The position numbers and the translations under genes were made by a program. Below, in pieces: positions 42,915 through 50,572 of a stretch of DNA of 64,000 nt. The notes beneath the pieces are model-generated. The model had not been told where the DNA came from, did no database searches, and was given only the letters and a program-made list of their open reading frames with translations. Numbering within the stretch: position 1 is the stretch's first letter; each line of letters starts with the position of its first letter. Origin of the DNA: Fulvimarina sp039652615 (GTDB lineage Bacteria > Pseudomonadota > Alphaproteobacteria > Rhizobiales > Rhizobiaceae); the NCBI RefSeq assembly GCF_039652615.1, contig NZ_JBDJAC010000011.1, positions 1 through 64,000 of the forward strand, read 5' to 3'.

Positions 42915-43973
42915 ATGGATCTTCTCGGCGTATCTCCCGGCCTCATCGCGATCGTCGTCCTCGTCATCATCGCGGTCTTCGTCCTGTCGTCGGTGATCAA
43001 GATCGTGCCTCAGGGCTATAACTGGACCATCGAGAATTTCGGCCGTTACACGCGGACGCTGACGCCGGGCCTCAGCCTTCTCGTCCCTTTCATCGAGCGT
43101 GTCGGGCACAAGATGAACATGATGGAACAGGTGCTCGACGTGCCCACCCAGGAGGTGATCACACGCGACAACGCATCCGTTGCGGCCGACGGGGTCGCCT
43201 TCTATCAGATCCTCGACGCAAGGGCCGCGGCCTACGAGGTGTCCGGCCTCGAATATGCGATCCTCAATCTCGTCATGACGAATCTGCGCTCGGTCATGGG
43301 TTCGATGGATCTCGACGACCTCCTGTCGAACCGCGACTCGATCTCCGAGCGCATATTGCGGGTGGTGGACGATGCCTCTCACAGCTGGGGCATCAAGATC
43401 ACGCGGATCGAGATCAAGGACATCAATCCGCCGAAGAACCTCGTCGATGCCATGGCGCGCCAGATGATGGCAGAGCGCGAGAAGCGCGCCGAGATCCTCG
43501 AGGCGGAGGGTGAAAAGAGCGCCGCGATCCTGAGGGCGGAGGGCGCCAAGCAGTCGGCCATCCTGAAGGCCGAGGGCCAGCGCGATGCGGCTTTCCGTGA
43601 TGCCGAGGCGCGCGAGCGACAGGCCGAGGCCGAAGCTGCGGCGACCCGGATGGTGTCCGAGGCGATCGCAGCCGGGGACGTCCAGGCCATCAACTATTTC
43701 GTCGCGCAGAAGTATACCGAAGCGCTCGCGCAGATCGCCTCCGCGCCGAACCAGCGGGTCGTCCTCATGCCGCTGGAGGCTTCGTCGCTGATGGGCTCGA
43801 TTGCCGGCATATCGGAACTGGCGCGGGCAAGCTTCGGCGATCTTCCAGCGGCACAGACTTCGGCGCCCGAGCCGGCGAGAACGCGTCCTAACCGGACAAG
43901 CCGTCCGAGCGGGCCACAGGCCGGCCCGCCGGAATTCACCACCCGCTCGAACTGGGACGGCAACGGAGGCTGA
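42915..43973 (+). CDS. SPFH/stomatin-like membrane protein (QmcA type)
   Basis: The 352-aa protein has one N-terminal membrane segment (LIAIVVLVIIAVFVLSSVI), an SPFH domain (VPQGYNWTIENFGRYTRTLTPG region, VPTQEVITRDNASVAADGV), a long Ala/Glu coiled coil, and a low-complexity Pro/Ser tail. It is followed 4 bp later by an NfeD-like gene, the typical slipin-NfeD pair in membrane microdomain and protein quality control. Confidence 0.92.
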   Translation: MDLLGVSPGLIAIVVLVIIAVFVLSSVIKIVPQGYNWTIENFGRYTRTLTPGLSLLVPFIERVGHKMNMMEQVLDVPTQEVITRDNASVAADGVAFYQILDARAAAYEVSGLEYAILNLVMTNLRSVMGSMDLDDLLSNRDSISERILRVVDDASHSWGIKITRIEIKDINPPKNLVDAMARQMMAEREKRAEILEAEGEKSAAILRAEGAKQSAILKAEGQRDAAFRDAEARERQAEAEAAATRMVSEAIAAGDVQAINYFVAQKYTEALAQIASAPNQRVVLMPLEASSLMGSIAGISELARASFGDLPAAQTSAPEPARTRPNRTSRPSGPQAGPPEFTTRSNWDGNGG

Positions 43974-43977
43974 ACCG

Positions 43978-44448
43978 ATGCTCGAATCCTTCGAGCCGGA
44001 ACATTGGTGGTGGATTGCGGGCTTCGTGCTTCTGGCGCTGGAGCTCGCCTCCCCCGGTGTCTACTTCCTGTTCTTCGGCCTTGCGGCCCTCGTCGTCGGC
44101 ACCAATGCGTTTCTTCTGCCCGAAAGCGTTTTCGGGATCAGTCAGCAGCTGATCGCGTTCGCGACGGTCAGCGCGGCGGCGATCTATCTCGGCGGGCGTT
44201 GGTATCGATCGAGCCGGGGCAAGGGAGGCGATGTGCCCGAGAACCCGGCGCGGCGTCTGATCGGGCGCGAGACGATCCTCTCCGAGGCGATCACCTCGGG
44301 GCGCGGCCGCGCCAAGATCGGCGACAGCTGGTGGACGGTCGAGGGACCTGACCTGCCGCAAGGCACGCGCGTTCGCGTTCGCGATGCCTCGTCGAGCATT
44401 CTGCAGGTGGACCCGGTCGAAGTCGCAAGACCGCCCGGCGCTGACTGA
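43978..44448 (+). CDS. NfeD-like protein
   Basis: The 156-aa protein is a short NfeD: two or three membrane segments (WWWIAGFVLLALELASPGVYFLFFGLAALV region, LIAFATVSAAAIYLGG) and a C-terminal OB-fold domain (RGRAKIGDSWWTVEGPDLPQGTRVRV region). It lacks the ClpP-like protease domain of long NfeDs. GGAGG precedes ATG 43978. Partner of the SPFH protein upstream. Confidence 0.92.
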   Translation: MLESFEPEHWWWIAGFVLLALELASPGVYFLFFGLAALVVGTNAFLLPESVFGISQQLIAFATVSAAAIYLGGRWYRSSRGKGGDVPENPARRLIGRETILSEAITSGRGRAKIGDSWWTVEGPDLPQGTRVRVRDASSSILQVDPVEVARPPGAD

Positions 44449-44845
44449 TACCGGCGGACGCATGAAAGCGCCCTTTCACAGAAAGCATCGGCATATCGAG
44501 CGGCGCAGTGAGCGGTTTTGAAATCTATGATCGGGAACAACGACCGGACGGATCTCGTATAATGCCGTGTCCGGCTGGTTAAGCCGAGAACCCTATCGAA
44601 GCCCCAAGCGGCGCAGACACGTTTGCAAATCCGTTATCGCGAAGCGATCCAACGAATTTCGTATGACAGAATGCTGCGCAGCCGATATGATGTCAGGACA
44701 AGTCCCTGTTTTTATGGGACCCTCAGTATCGGATCGAAACGTTGAAGGCCGATTTTCGGGCCGTCCGATGCCAAATCATCAGACAGGAGCCGAGAGACTC
44801 AAGGTTTCGATCTCGGGTCAGGTGCTTCAGAGAAAGCGGATCGCT
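44448..44845. repeat. Two abutting repeat units after nfeD-like gene
   Basis: The first unit begins at the stop codon with ATACCGGCGGAC and TGAAAGC/GCCCTTTCA like family 1 but continues into family 2-like sequence to about 44560. A family 2 unit follows at about 44563-44667 (GCCGTGTCCGGCTGG, ATCGAAGCCCC, AAATCCGTTATCGCGAAGCGATCC). The remaining bases up to 44845 show no gene. Confidence 0.6.
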
Positions 44846-45040
44846 ATGTTTCTGGACGAAAAGAACGAGTGGCATCCACCTGAACCTGCCAGACAGCCCC
44901 CAAGGCCGTCGCTTTCGCGCTCCGACAAGGCCGTGTTGGGGGTCGTCGTCTTCAATGTCCTGCTGTTGTGTTTCGCGCCGATGGGCCTCGTGCTCGTGCC
45001 CATGGCCATTGATGCCGCACTCGCAGCCTTCGGGGGCTGA
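44846..45040 (+). CDS. Small single-span membrane protein
   Basis: The 64-aa product has a Pro-rich N-terminal part (WHPPEPARQPPRP) and one long hydrophobic segment (VLGVVVFNVLLLCFAPMGLVLVP). ATG 44846 has AAAGCGGA upstream. Function unknown. Its TGA stop overlaps the first base of the following repeat. Confidence 0.55.
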   Translation: MFLDEKNEWHPPEPARQPPRPSLSRSDKAVLGVVVFNVLLLCFAPMGLVLVPMAIDAALAAFGG

Positions 45041-45156
45041 TACCGGCGGACCTTTGAAACCATCGGTTTCATGGGTCGTCGGCAGCCCGAGCGGCGTTTG
45101 AGCCGTTTGCCGGGCGTGGATTGACCCGACGGGTCAATTCATTCGTCCGGCGGTAT
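45040..45156. repeat. Interspersed palindromic repeat family 1, 117 bp
   Basis: Ends ATACCGGCGGAC and GTCCGGCGGTAT are inverted repeats with one mismatch. Inside are TGAAACC/GGTTTCA and ATTGACCC/GGGTCAAT hairpins. It differs from the copy at 53151-53267 by one base, which falls in a hairpin loop. It starts on the last base of the preceding stop codon. Confidence 0.9.
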
Positions 45157-45213
45157 GAGAAACGCTATGGTTCTCGTTCGGGCTCGAAGGCTCGGGGTTA
45201 AAAGCGGCCGCTT

Positions 45214-46341
45214 CTAACCCGCGAGCGCTCCCCCGAGGAGGCCGATACCGACGAGCGTCAGGGCAAGGGCGCCGGCGATTTCGAGGCTCCGCCCGACGAT
45301 TGCGGCAAAGCGTGTCTTCCGGCCGATCCGTTCCAGCCCGCCGCGACCGAGCACCGTCACCGTCGCGATCACCGAAACGGTCGTCGCCGTGCCGATCGAC
45401 ATGGCAAAGACGGAGAGGACTCCGCCGGCGTAAAGCTCGTTCAGCAGCGCGAAGGTGAGAACGACGATCGCGCCCGTGCACGGCCGAAGCCCGACCGCGA
45501 AGACCGCGGCAAGGCCGGACCGCAAGGTCAGCGGCTGTGAGACCGTATCGGGCGCAGGCATGTGCGCGCGGCCGCAGTCGCAGTCTCCCGGGCTTTCCAC
45601 ACATACCGTGCCGCTGTCGAAGCCTTCGGCCGCTGCAAAGCTTGAAGAACCGGACGACGCTGGGCGATCCGGCTCGCGCCAATCGGCCGTGCCTGCATTG
45701 GAAAAGGCGAGGGAAAGACCGGGTGCGGGCTCGCGTTTCACAAGGCGCTGGATCGGCGCAAAGCCGCGCCGTGCAAGCGATGCGGCGAACGGATCGCGGG
45801 CGAGCTTCCGGACGGCCTTTAAGAGAAGATAGAGCCCGACCAGCAGGACAAGGACATAGGAGGCGATCTCCGCGCTGTTCGTCGCATCCGTCATCGAAAC
45901 GTCGGTGCCGCGAAGCAGATACCACCCGATGCCGACGACGATGACCGCCGTCAGGCCCTGAACGGTGGAGGACACGAAAGACAGGAGGATGCCGCGCTTC
46001 AGCTGCGCCCGGCTCGCCAGCATATAGGCCGAAATGACCGCCTTGCCGTGGCCCGGCCCCGCCGCATGGAAGACGCCATAGGCGAGCGACAGGCCGACGA
46101 GATAGACGAGCGCGCCGTCTTCGCTTTTCAGGCCGACCAGCGCGTGGCGAAGCGCGGAGAAGAAGTCGCGCTGCCAGATGGCGATCTGGGTGAAGACGCC
46201 GGAAAAGAGGCCGTCGCCGACCGGCGCCGTGGTATCGGCCGTGCCGATGCCGAGGGAGGATCTCGCAGACGCATCGGCGACGATGACGAGCGCGGCGAGA
46301 CATCCGCCGCCGAGAACGCGCAGAAATGGATTGGGTCTCAA
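45214..46341 (-). CDS. NicO/RcnA-family metal transporter
   Basis: The 375-aa membrane protein has a signal-like N terminus, about six membrane segments, and the NicO motifs GVFHAAGPGHGKAVISAYML and VGLRPCTGAIVVLTFALLN. A Cys/His-bearing cytoplasmic or periplasmic loop (ESPGDCDCGRAH) may bind metal. TTG 46341 overlaps the stop of the DUF1007 gene, so the two are coupled. Family members move nickel or cobalt; the direction and metal are not readable here. Confidence 0.85.
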   Translation of the reverse strand: MRPNPFLRVLGGGCLAALVIVADASARSSLGIGTADTTAPVGDGLFSGVFTQIAIWQRDFFSALRHALVGLKSEDGALVYLVGLSLAYGVFHAAGPGHGKAVISAYMLASRAQLKRGILLSFVSSTVQGLTAVIVVGIGWYLLRGTDVSMTDATNSAEIASYVLVLLVGLYLLLKAVRKLARDPFAASLARRGFAPIQRLVKREPAPGLSLAFSNAGTADWREPDRPASSGSSSFAAAEGFDSGTVCVESPGDCDCGRAHMPAPDTVSQPLTLRSGLAAVFAVGLRPCTGAIVVLTFALLNELYAGGVLSVFAMSIGTATTVSVIATVTVLGRGGLERIGRKTRFAAIVGRSLEIAGALALTLVGIGLLGGALAG

Positions 46342-47015
46342 CTCTGGGCTCCGCAGCTGGCTTCGAGACGTGTTGCCATGACATCGGCGAACTGGCTGCC
46401 CTCCTCGCCGACTTCTTCGTCCGGCGCGAGATTGGCAATGCTGTCCATCCATTGCTGGGCGGCGGCGTCTTCGTCGGGCACGTTGAGGGTCTTTCGGCAG
46501 CCGTCCGGCAGGCCGATCAGCTTGAAGGCGTCGACATCCTTGAAGTCGAAGGCGACGAAGAAGCTTTCGTCGAAATTGGACACCTTGATCGGCTGGGTCC
46601 TCAGATCGATCGTTTCGGCGACCGGCATCTCGAAGAAGAGAATGAGCTGGCCGTCCTCGAACAGCGCGTGGATCTTGTCCGGTTCGGTGAACTTCACGTC
46701 GCGGTCGCCGAGTTCGGCGAAGGTGTAATAGCCCCATTCGGCGATGGAGCGGCGGATCGTCTCGCCCACGGCATCGAGTTCTTCCGGGTCGAGCGTGCCG
46801 TTGGCATTGGCGTCGAAATCGAAGACGACCGAGGACGAGAAGAGTTCGTCCATGCGCCAGACATTGCGGAGCGCGGTGAATTGGCCCGCGTCGTTTCCGA
46901 CGATCTCGACATTGGATTCGACGAAGACGTGGGGATGGGCGAGCGCAGGCGCGGCACCGAGCGAAGCGGCAAGGCCCGAAACCGCTAGAGCCGTCAGTCG
47001 CGAAAGTGCTCCCAT
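46338..47015 (-). CDS. DUF1007 family periplasmic protein
   Basis: The 225-aa protein has a signal peptide (LAVSGLAASLGAAPALA) followed by HPHVFVESNVEIV, the DUF1007 start with its His pair after cleavage, and an EF-hand-like DFDANANGTLDPEEL. DUF1007 genes commonly pair with NicO transporters and may deliver metal. ATG 47015 with GGGGA upstream is used; earlier codons to 47195 cross the terminator. Confidence 0.85.
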   Translation of the reverse strand: MGALSRLTALAVSGLAASLGAAPALAHPHVFVESNVEIVGNDAGQFTALRNVWRMDELFSSSVVFDFDANANGTLDPEELDAVGETIRRSIAEWGYYTFAELGDRDVKFTEPDKIHALFEDGQLILFFEMPVAETIDLRTQPIKVSNFDESFFVAFDFKDVDAFKLIGLPDGCRKTLNVPDEDAAAQQWMDSIANLAPDEEVGEEGSQFADVMATRLEASCGAQS

Positions 47016-47119
47016 CGATCCCCCGATCGTCTGCAAATGATCCCCATCCGACGTGCTGTGCCGGAAAAGAATGGCCGAAGTTTGGGGGACGACATTCGAA
47101 TTGGGCCGATGGAATCGCG

Positions 47120-47153
47120 ATAAACCCCGGCGGATCGCTCCGCCGGGGTTTAT
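47120..47153. terminator. Perfect 15-bp hairpin terminator
   Basis: ATAAACCCCGGCGGA (47120-47134) and TCCGCCGGGGTTTAT (47139-47153) form a perfect 15-bp stem with a 4-nt loop. It lies 14 bp beyond the stop of the minus-strand slipin gene. Confidence 0.85.
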
Positions 47154-47166
47154 CGTGTTGGATGTG

Positions 47167-48321
47167 TCACGCGTCCTGCAGGTGGACGAGACCATTCATC
47201 AGGCCTTCCGCGCCGTTGTGGATCGTCAGACGTTCCACACGGCCCGCGATCGTCTCCAGCTCTTCAAGCTCCTTCAGCCTCAGCATGACCGGGTTTTCCG
47301 CCATGACCTTGGCCGTGTTGAGCAGCGAGCGCGTGGCGTTCGTTTCCTCACGCCGGCGGATGACGTTGGCTTCCGCCTCCTTCTCCGCCGCGACGACACG
47401 GTTGAGGATCGCGCGCATTTCGCCGGGCAGGATCACATCCTTCAGCGAAATAGCGGCCACCTCGATACCGATCGCAGTCATGGCGGTGCGAACTTCGGCC
47501 GTCAGCTCCTCGTCGAGCGCGCTCTTGCGCTCGAGAAGTGCGTCCAGCGTCTCGCCGCCGAGCATGCGCCGAAACGCCTGCTGCAGCGCGCCGTAGAGCG
47601 CCTGTCCGAAATCCGGCACCATCGTCACCGCGAGCACCGGATCGGTGACCCGGTATTGAGCGGCGATGTTGACCCGCACCGACACCTTGTCCCGCGTCAG
47701 GATTTCCTGCCCCGAGACTTCGAGCGGCATCAGCCGAAGATCGACGAGCTTCAGGCGAACCTGCCGGCCCGGCGTCCAGTAGGCATGGGCGCCGGGCGAA
47801 AGCCGGTGCGCCAGCGCCCCATCGACGAACAGAAGGCCGGCATGGCCTTCCGGCACATCCGCCATGGTGACGAACGCGATGGCGCTCCGTCCGGCCATGG
47901 CGAGCCGCCGCATCAGCTTCGGCTGGATGGCCGGCATCTGCGAGACGTCGATGGGCGTCGCGGTCCACGGGCCTGCCGCGGTCCAGACGATCCGGCGCGT
48001 ATCGGGGCCCATCACGCCCGCGACCATGCCGTCCCGTTCGATGATGGCGACCTCGTGCGCATCGGTCCGAAAGACGGTGAGATGACGCGAAGCTTCGTCC
48101 GGCAGGCGGTCGAAGAGCACGCTCTCGTAGCGCGACTTGAAGTCGAGCGCCGTGATGTCATGCCAATCGAATTCGACGCGATCGCTTGCAGAAAGCACAA
48201 AGTGCCGACCGGGCGTCAGGATCGCTTCGAGCTGTCCGTTCTCGAAGTAGAGCGCGCGCTGGTTCTCCATCACCGTCACGCGCCTGCGGCCAATCAGCCG
48301 CTGAAATAGCGTCTTCAACAT
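47167..48321 (-). CDS. Slipin-like SPFH domain protein
   Basis: The 384-aa protein has an SPFH domain (ILTRDKVSVRVNIAAQYRV, ALYGALQQAFRRMLGGETL, SLKDVILPGEMRAILNRVVAA) in its second half. The first ~170 residues form a separate N-terminal part without a clear membrane segment (TVMENQRALYFENGQLEAIL). ATG 48321 follows GGAAGGTGAGA. No NfeD gene is adjacent, unlike the SPFH gene at 42915. Confidence 0.88.
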   Translation of the reverse strand: MLKTLFQRLIGRRRVTVMENQRALYFENGQLEAILTPGRHFVLSASDRVEFDWHDITALDFKSRYESVLFDRLPDEASRHLTVFRTDAHEVAIIERDGMVAGVMGPDTRRIVWTAAGPWTATPIDVSQMPAIQPKLMRRLAMAGRSAIAFVTMADVPEGHAGLLFVDGALAHRLSPGAHAYWTPGRQVRLKLVDLRLMPLEVSGQEILTRDKVSVRVNIAAQYRVTDPVLAVTMVPDFGQALYGALQQAFRRMLGGETLDALLERKSALDEELTAEVRTAMTAIGIEVAAISLKDVILPGEMRAILNRVVAAEKEAEANVIRRREETNATRSLLNTAKVMAENPVMLRLKELEELETIAGRVERLTIHNGAEGLMNGLVHLQDA

Positions 48322-48776
48322 GTCTCTCACCTTCCGTCGCAACCTATGTCACGCGGCCTCCTTTCGTTTTTTCGTTTGGCCCCGAAGGGCCGGTTTCATC
48401 GGCTCGCGCAGCGAACCGAATTGCGTCCCGCGGCAGGTCGCGAGGGCGGGCGTCTTCATCGAAGCTCGCGAAAATCGTTCGGAACACCGAAGGATGGACA
48501 TGACGCGCGGCGGAACCGGCGGCGAGAGGACGCGAGCGGCGCGAAAGGCGGCTTGGCAGCGTTCGAAAACACTGCCTTGCGGCGCAATGCGCGGCCCGGC
48601 CATCGCCGGCGTTCGGCCTCTGCGACCATGGCGTCCGGCATTTCGGGCGGGGCCCATCTCCCTTGGAGCTGAGCCCGTTCCGTCCTGCCTTTCGCAAACC
48701 ATCCTTCGGGTCCTTGATGAAAGACCGCGTTGCAGGCGGCTGGCGTCGTAAGCCAGTGCTGAGTTTCACGTTAGCG
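48322..48776. other. Intergenic region, no gene seen
   Basis: About 455 bp upstream of the slipin-like gene. Frames are open on several phases on both strands because of high GC, but all encode Arg/Pro-rich peptides with no family features or ribosome sites. Confidence 0.5.
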
Positions 48777-48848
48777 TTTTGGAGCGGGAGTCGAACCCGC
48801 GACAGACGAATTAAAGGTTCGTTACTCTACCCACTGAGCTATCCAGTG
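48777..48848 (-). tRNA. tRNA-Lys(TTT)-like sequence, atypical, possibly pseudo
   Basis: On the minus strand a D arm (TAGCTCAGTGGGTAGAG), anticodon stem ACGAA/TTCGT and T arm GCGGG-TTCGACT-CCCGC are intact. The acceptor stem CACTGGA/TCCAAAA pairs only in its inner four positions, no CCA is encoded, and the anticodon loop CCTTTAA has C instead of T at position 33. The anticodon would read TTT (Lys). It may be a tRNA pseudogene. Confidence 0.55.
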
Positions 48849-49131
48849 CTCGGAAAAACGAGACCCTGATGCTTGCGTCCCGGCACATGTCCGGCGCACT
48901 CACCTGGCGGGCAATTTCCGAATCCGGTCCTCCGGGGATGTCGGCCGTACACGAAAAAAGCGCAGAGCGCCCCCGCGCGGGCGGGCCATGAAGAGGCCCG
49001 AACCGTTGCCACCCACCCCCGATCCGACGACCGGGAGAGCGCCTATAAGCCGGCTTTCCGCGAGCTGCAACCCGCAGAAGTAAAATTTTCTGCAATTGCT
49101 CTAAAAAGACCGCCGGTGAGCGCCGCATCGC

Positions 49132-49653
49132 TCAGCGGAGGACGCGCACCTCGGCGCCCACATGGACGCGCTCGAAGAGATCCTTCACATCGGCGTTCCG
49201 CATGCGGAAGCAGCCCGCCGAGGCCGCGCTGCCGATGGAGCGCGGCTTGTTCGTTCCGTGGATGCGATAGGCGCCCCAGCCGAGATTGATGGCGCGCTCG
49301 CCAAGCGGATTGCTCGGCCCCGGTCCGATCGACTGGGGAAGGCGCGGATTTCTTTCCCGCATGGACGGCGTCGGGATCCAGGTGGGCGCGCGGCGCTTGC
49401 GCGAGACCCAGCTCTTGCCGAACCACTGTTCGCTCGGCTTGCCGACCGCGATCTCGTAGACCATGGCTTTGCCGGGCGCCGTGACGAGATAGAGCTTGCG
49501 CTCCGACGTCTTGACAATGATCGTTCCGGGATCGGCCTCCGCCTGGAAGGCGATCTCCGGTCGCGCCTCGAGCGTGTCGATCGCCGCATGCGTAGGCGTC
49601 GAAAGGACAAGGGCGAGAGTTGATATAAGGGCGAGGCGAGGCAGCTTGATCAT
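49132..49653 (-). CDS. L,D-transpeptidase (YkuD)
   Basis: The 173-aa exported protein has a signal peptide (ALISTLALVLSTPTHAA) and the YkuD catalytic motif HGTNKPRSIGSAASAGCFRM, with the nucleophile Cys in SAGC. It crosslinks peptidoglycan or attaches proteins to it. ATG 49653 gives the proper signal; the frame to 49755 is longer but less likely. Confidence 0.93.
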   Translation of the reverse strand: MIKLPRLALISTLALVLSTPTHAAIDTLEARPEIAFQAEADPGTIIVKTSERKLYLVTAPGKAMVYEIAVGKPSEQWFGKSWVSRKRRAPTWIPTPSMRERNPRLPQSIGPGPSNPLGERAINLGWGAYRIHGTNKPRSIGSAASAGCFRMRNADVKDLFERVHVGAEVRVLR

Positions 49654-49851
49654 GGCCGCATCCCTATCAAGCTTGCGTGGAACTTGTGTTAATCGACGGG
49701 CACCTCGAAGCACCGTTCGTCGAGGAAAATCGCGCTCGTGACGATTCCGCATCAATCGGCGTCGGGTGCGGCCCGATGCTCGCCCGCTCGGAACATGATA
49801 CCCTCGCGGGTCATTCCTCTGTGACCGTCAGCTAGAAAAGGCCGCCCCTTG

Positions 49852-50343
49852 ATGAATCCGCGCTCGCTTGCCCTCGAAGTCATTGCCGTTCTGTCGGGCA
49901 CGATCATCGGCAAACTCGTCTTCGATGCGGTGTCGGCGCTCTTCTTCGACGAGAGCTTCTTCGATCTCTTCGTGTCGCCGGGCCGCTGGATCGTGGCTCT
50001 TGCGACGGTGATCATCTTTTCGCTCATCTATCGCAAGCTTCCCACGACGCCGGCCGCGCTTGCGAGCATTCTTGCCGGAACGATCATCACATGGGTGTTT
50101 TTCGGCCTCGCCTTTGCGAACAACCAGTCGACCCTGGTGCTCATCTTCATGACGCTGCTGTTTTCGGCGGTCGCACTTCTCACTTATCGCTTCGTTCACG
50201 CCAATGCAGCGGTCCGGCAGGTGGCAAGCGATATGACGGGCTCGGCCGATAGCGGTTCGCTGCATCATCGCGATCGCGCACACGATAAGCGCGCACACGA
50301 TAAGGATGCCGGGGCAGGCGATGTCTCTCGCTCCAAGGATTGA
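49852..50343 (+). CDS. Hypothetical four-helix membrane protein
   Basis: The 163-aa protein has about four membrane segments (LEVIAVLSGTIIGKLVFDAV, WIVALATVIIFSLIY, ALASILAGTIITWVFFGLAF, LVLIFMTLLFSAVALLTY) and a polar His/Asp/Lys-rich tail with a doubled AHDK unit. ATG 49852 follows AAAAGG. Family not recognised. Confidence 0.75.
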   Translation: MNPRSLALEVIAVLSGTIIGKLVFDAVSALFFDESFFDLFVSPGRWIVALATVIIFSLIYRKLPTTPAALASILAGTIITWVFFGLAFANNQSTLVLIFMTLLFSAVALLTYRFVHANAAVRQVASDMTGSADSGSLHHRDRAHDKRAHDKDAGAGDVSRSKD

Positions 50344-50572
50344 AGAGGGCGGGCTGAAACGCTCTGGCGTCTTGCTTCTGTTTAGTCCCCTGTTCTAGTG
50401 CGTAAGCGTCGCCGACGCCGTAGGGTTCGAGGCAGGCGCCGACATCGTCCCGATCGTCCTGAACCAGGTGATCTTCCAAAAGCGGCGGCGCTTGACCCAT
50501 CGACCCGTCTCGTCGCGACACGTCCTGCGCGGTAAAGCTGCGCGCCGAATTCATTCTGTGGGATCAGACCCG

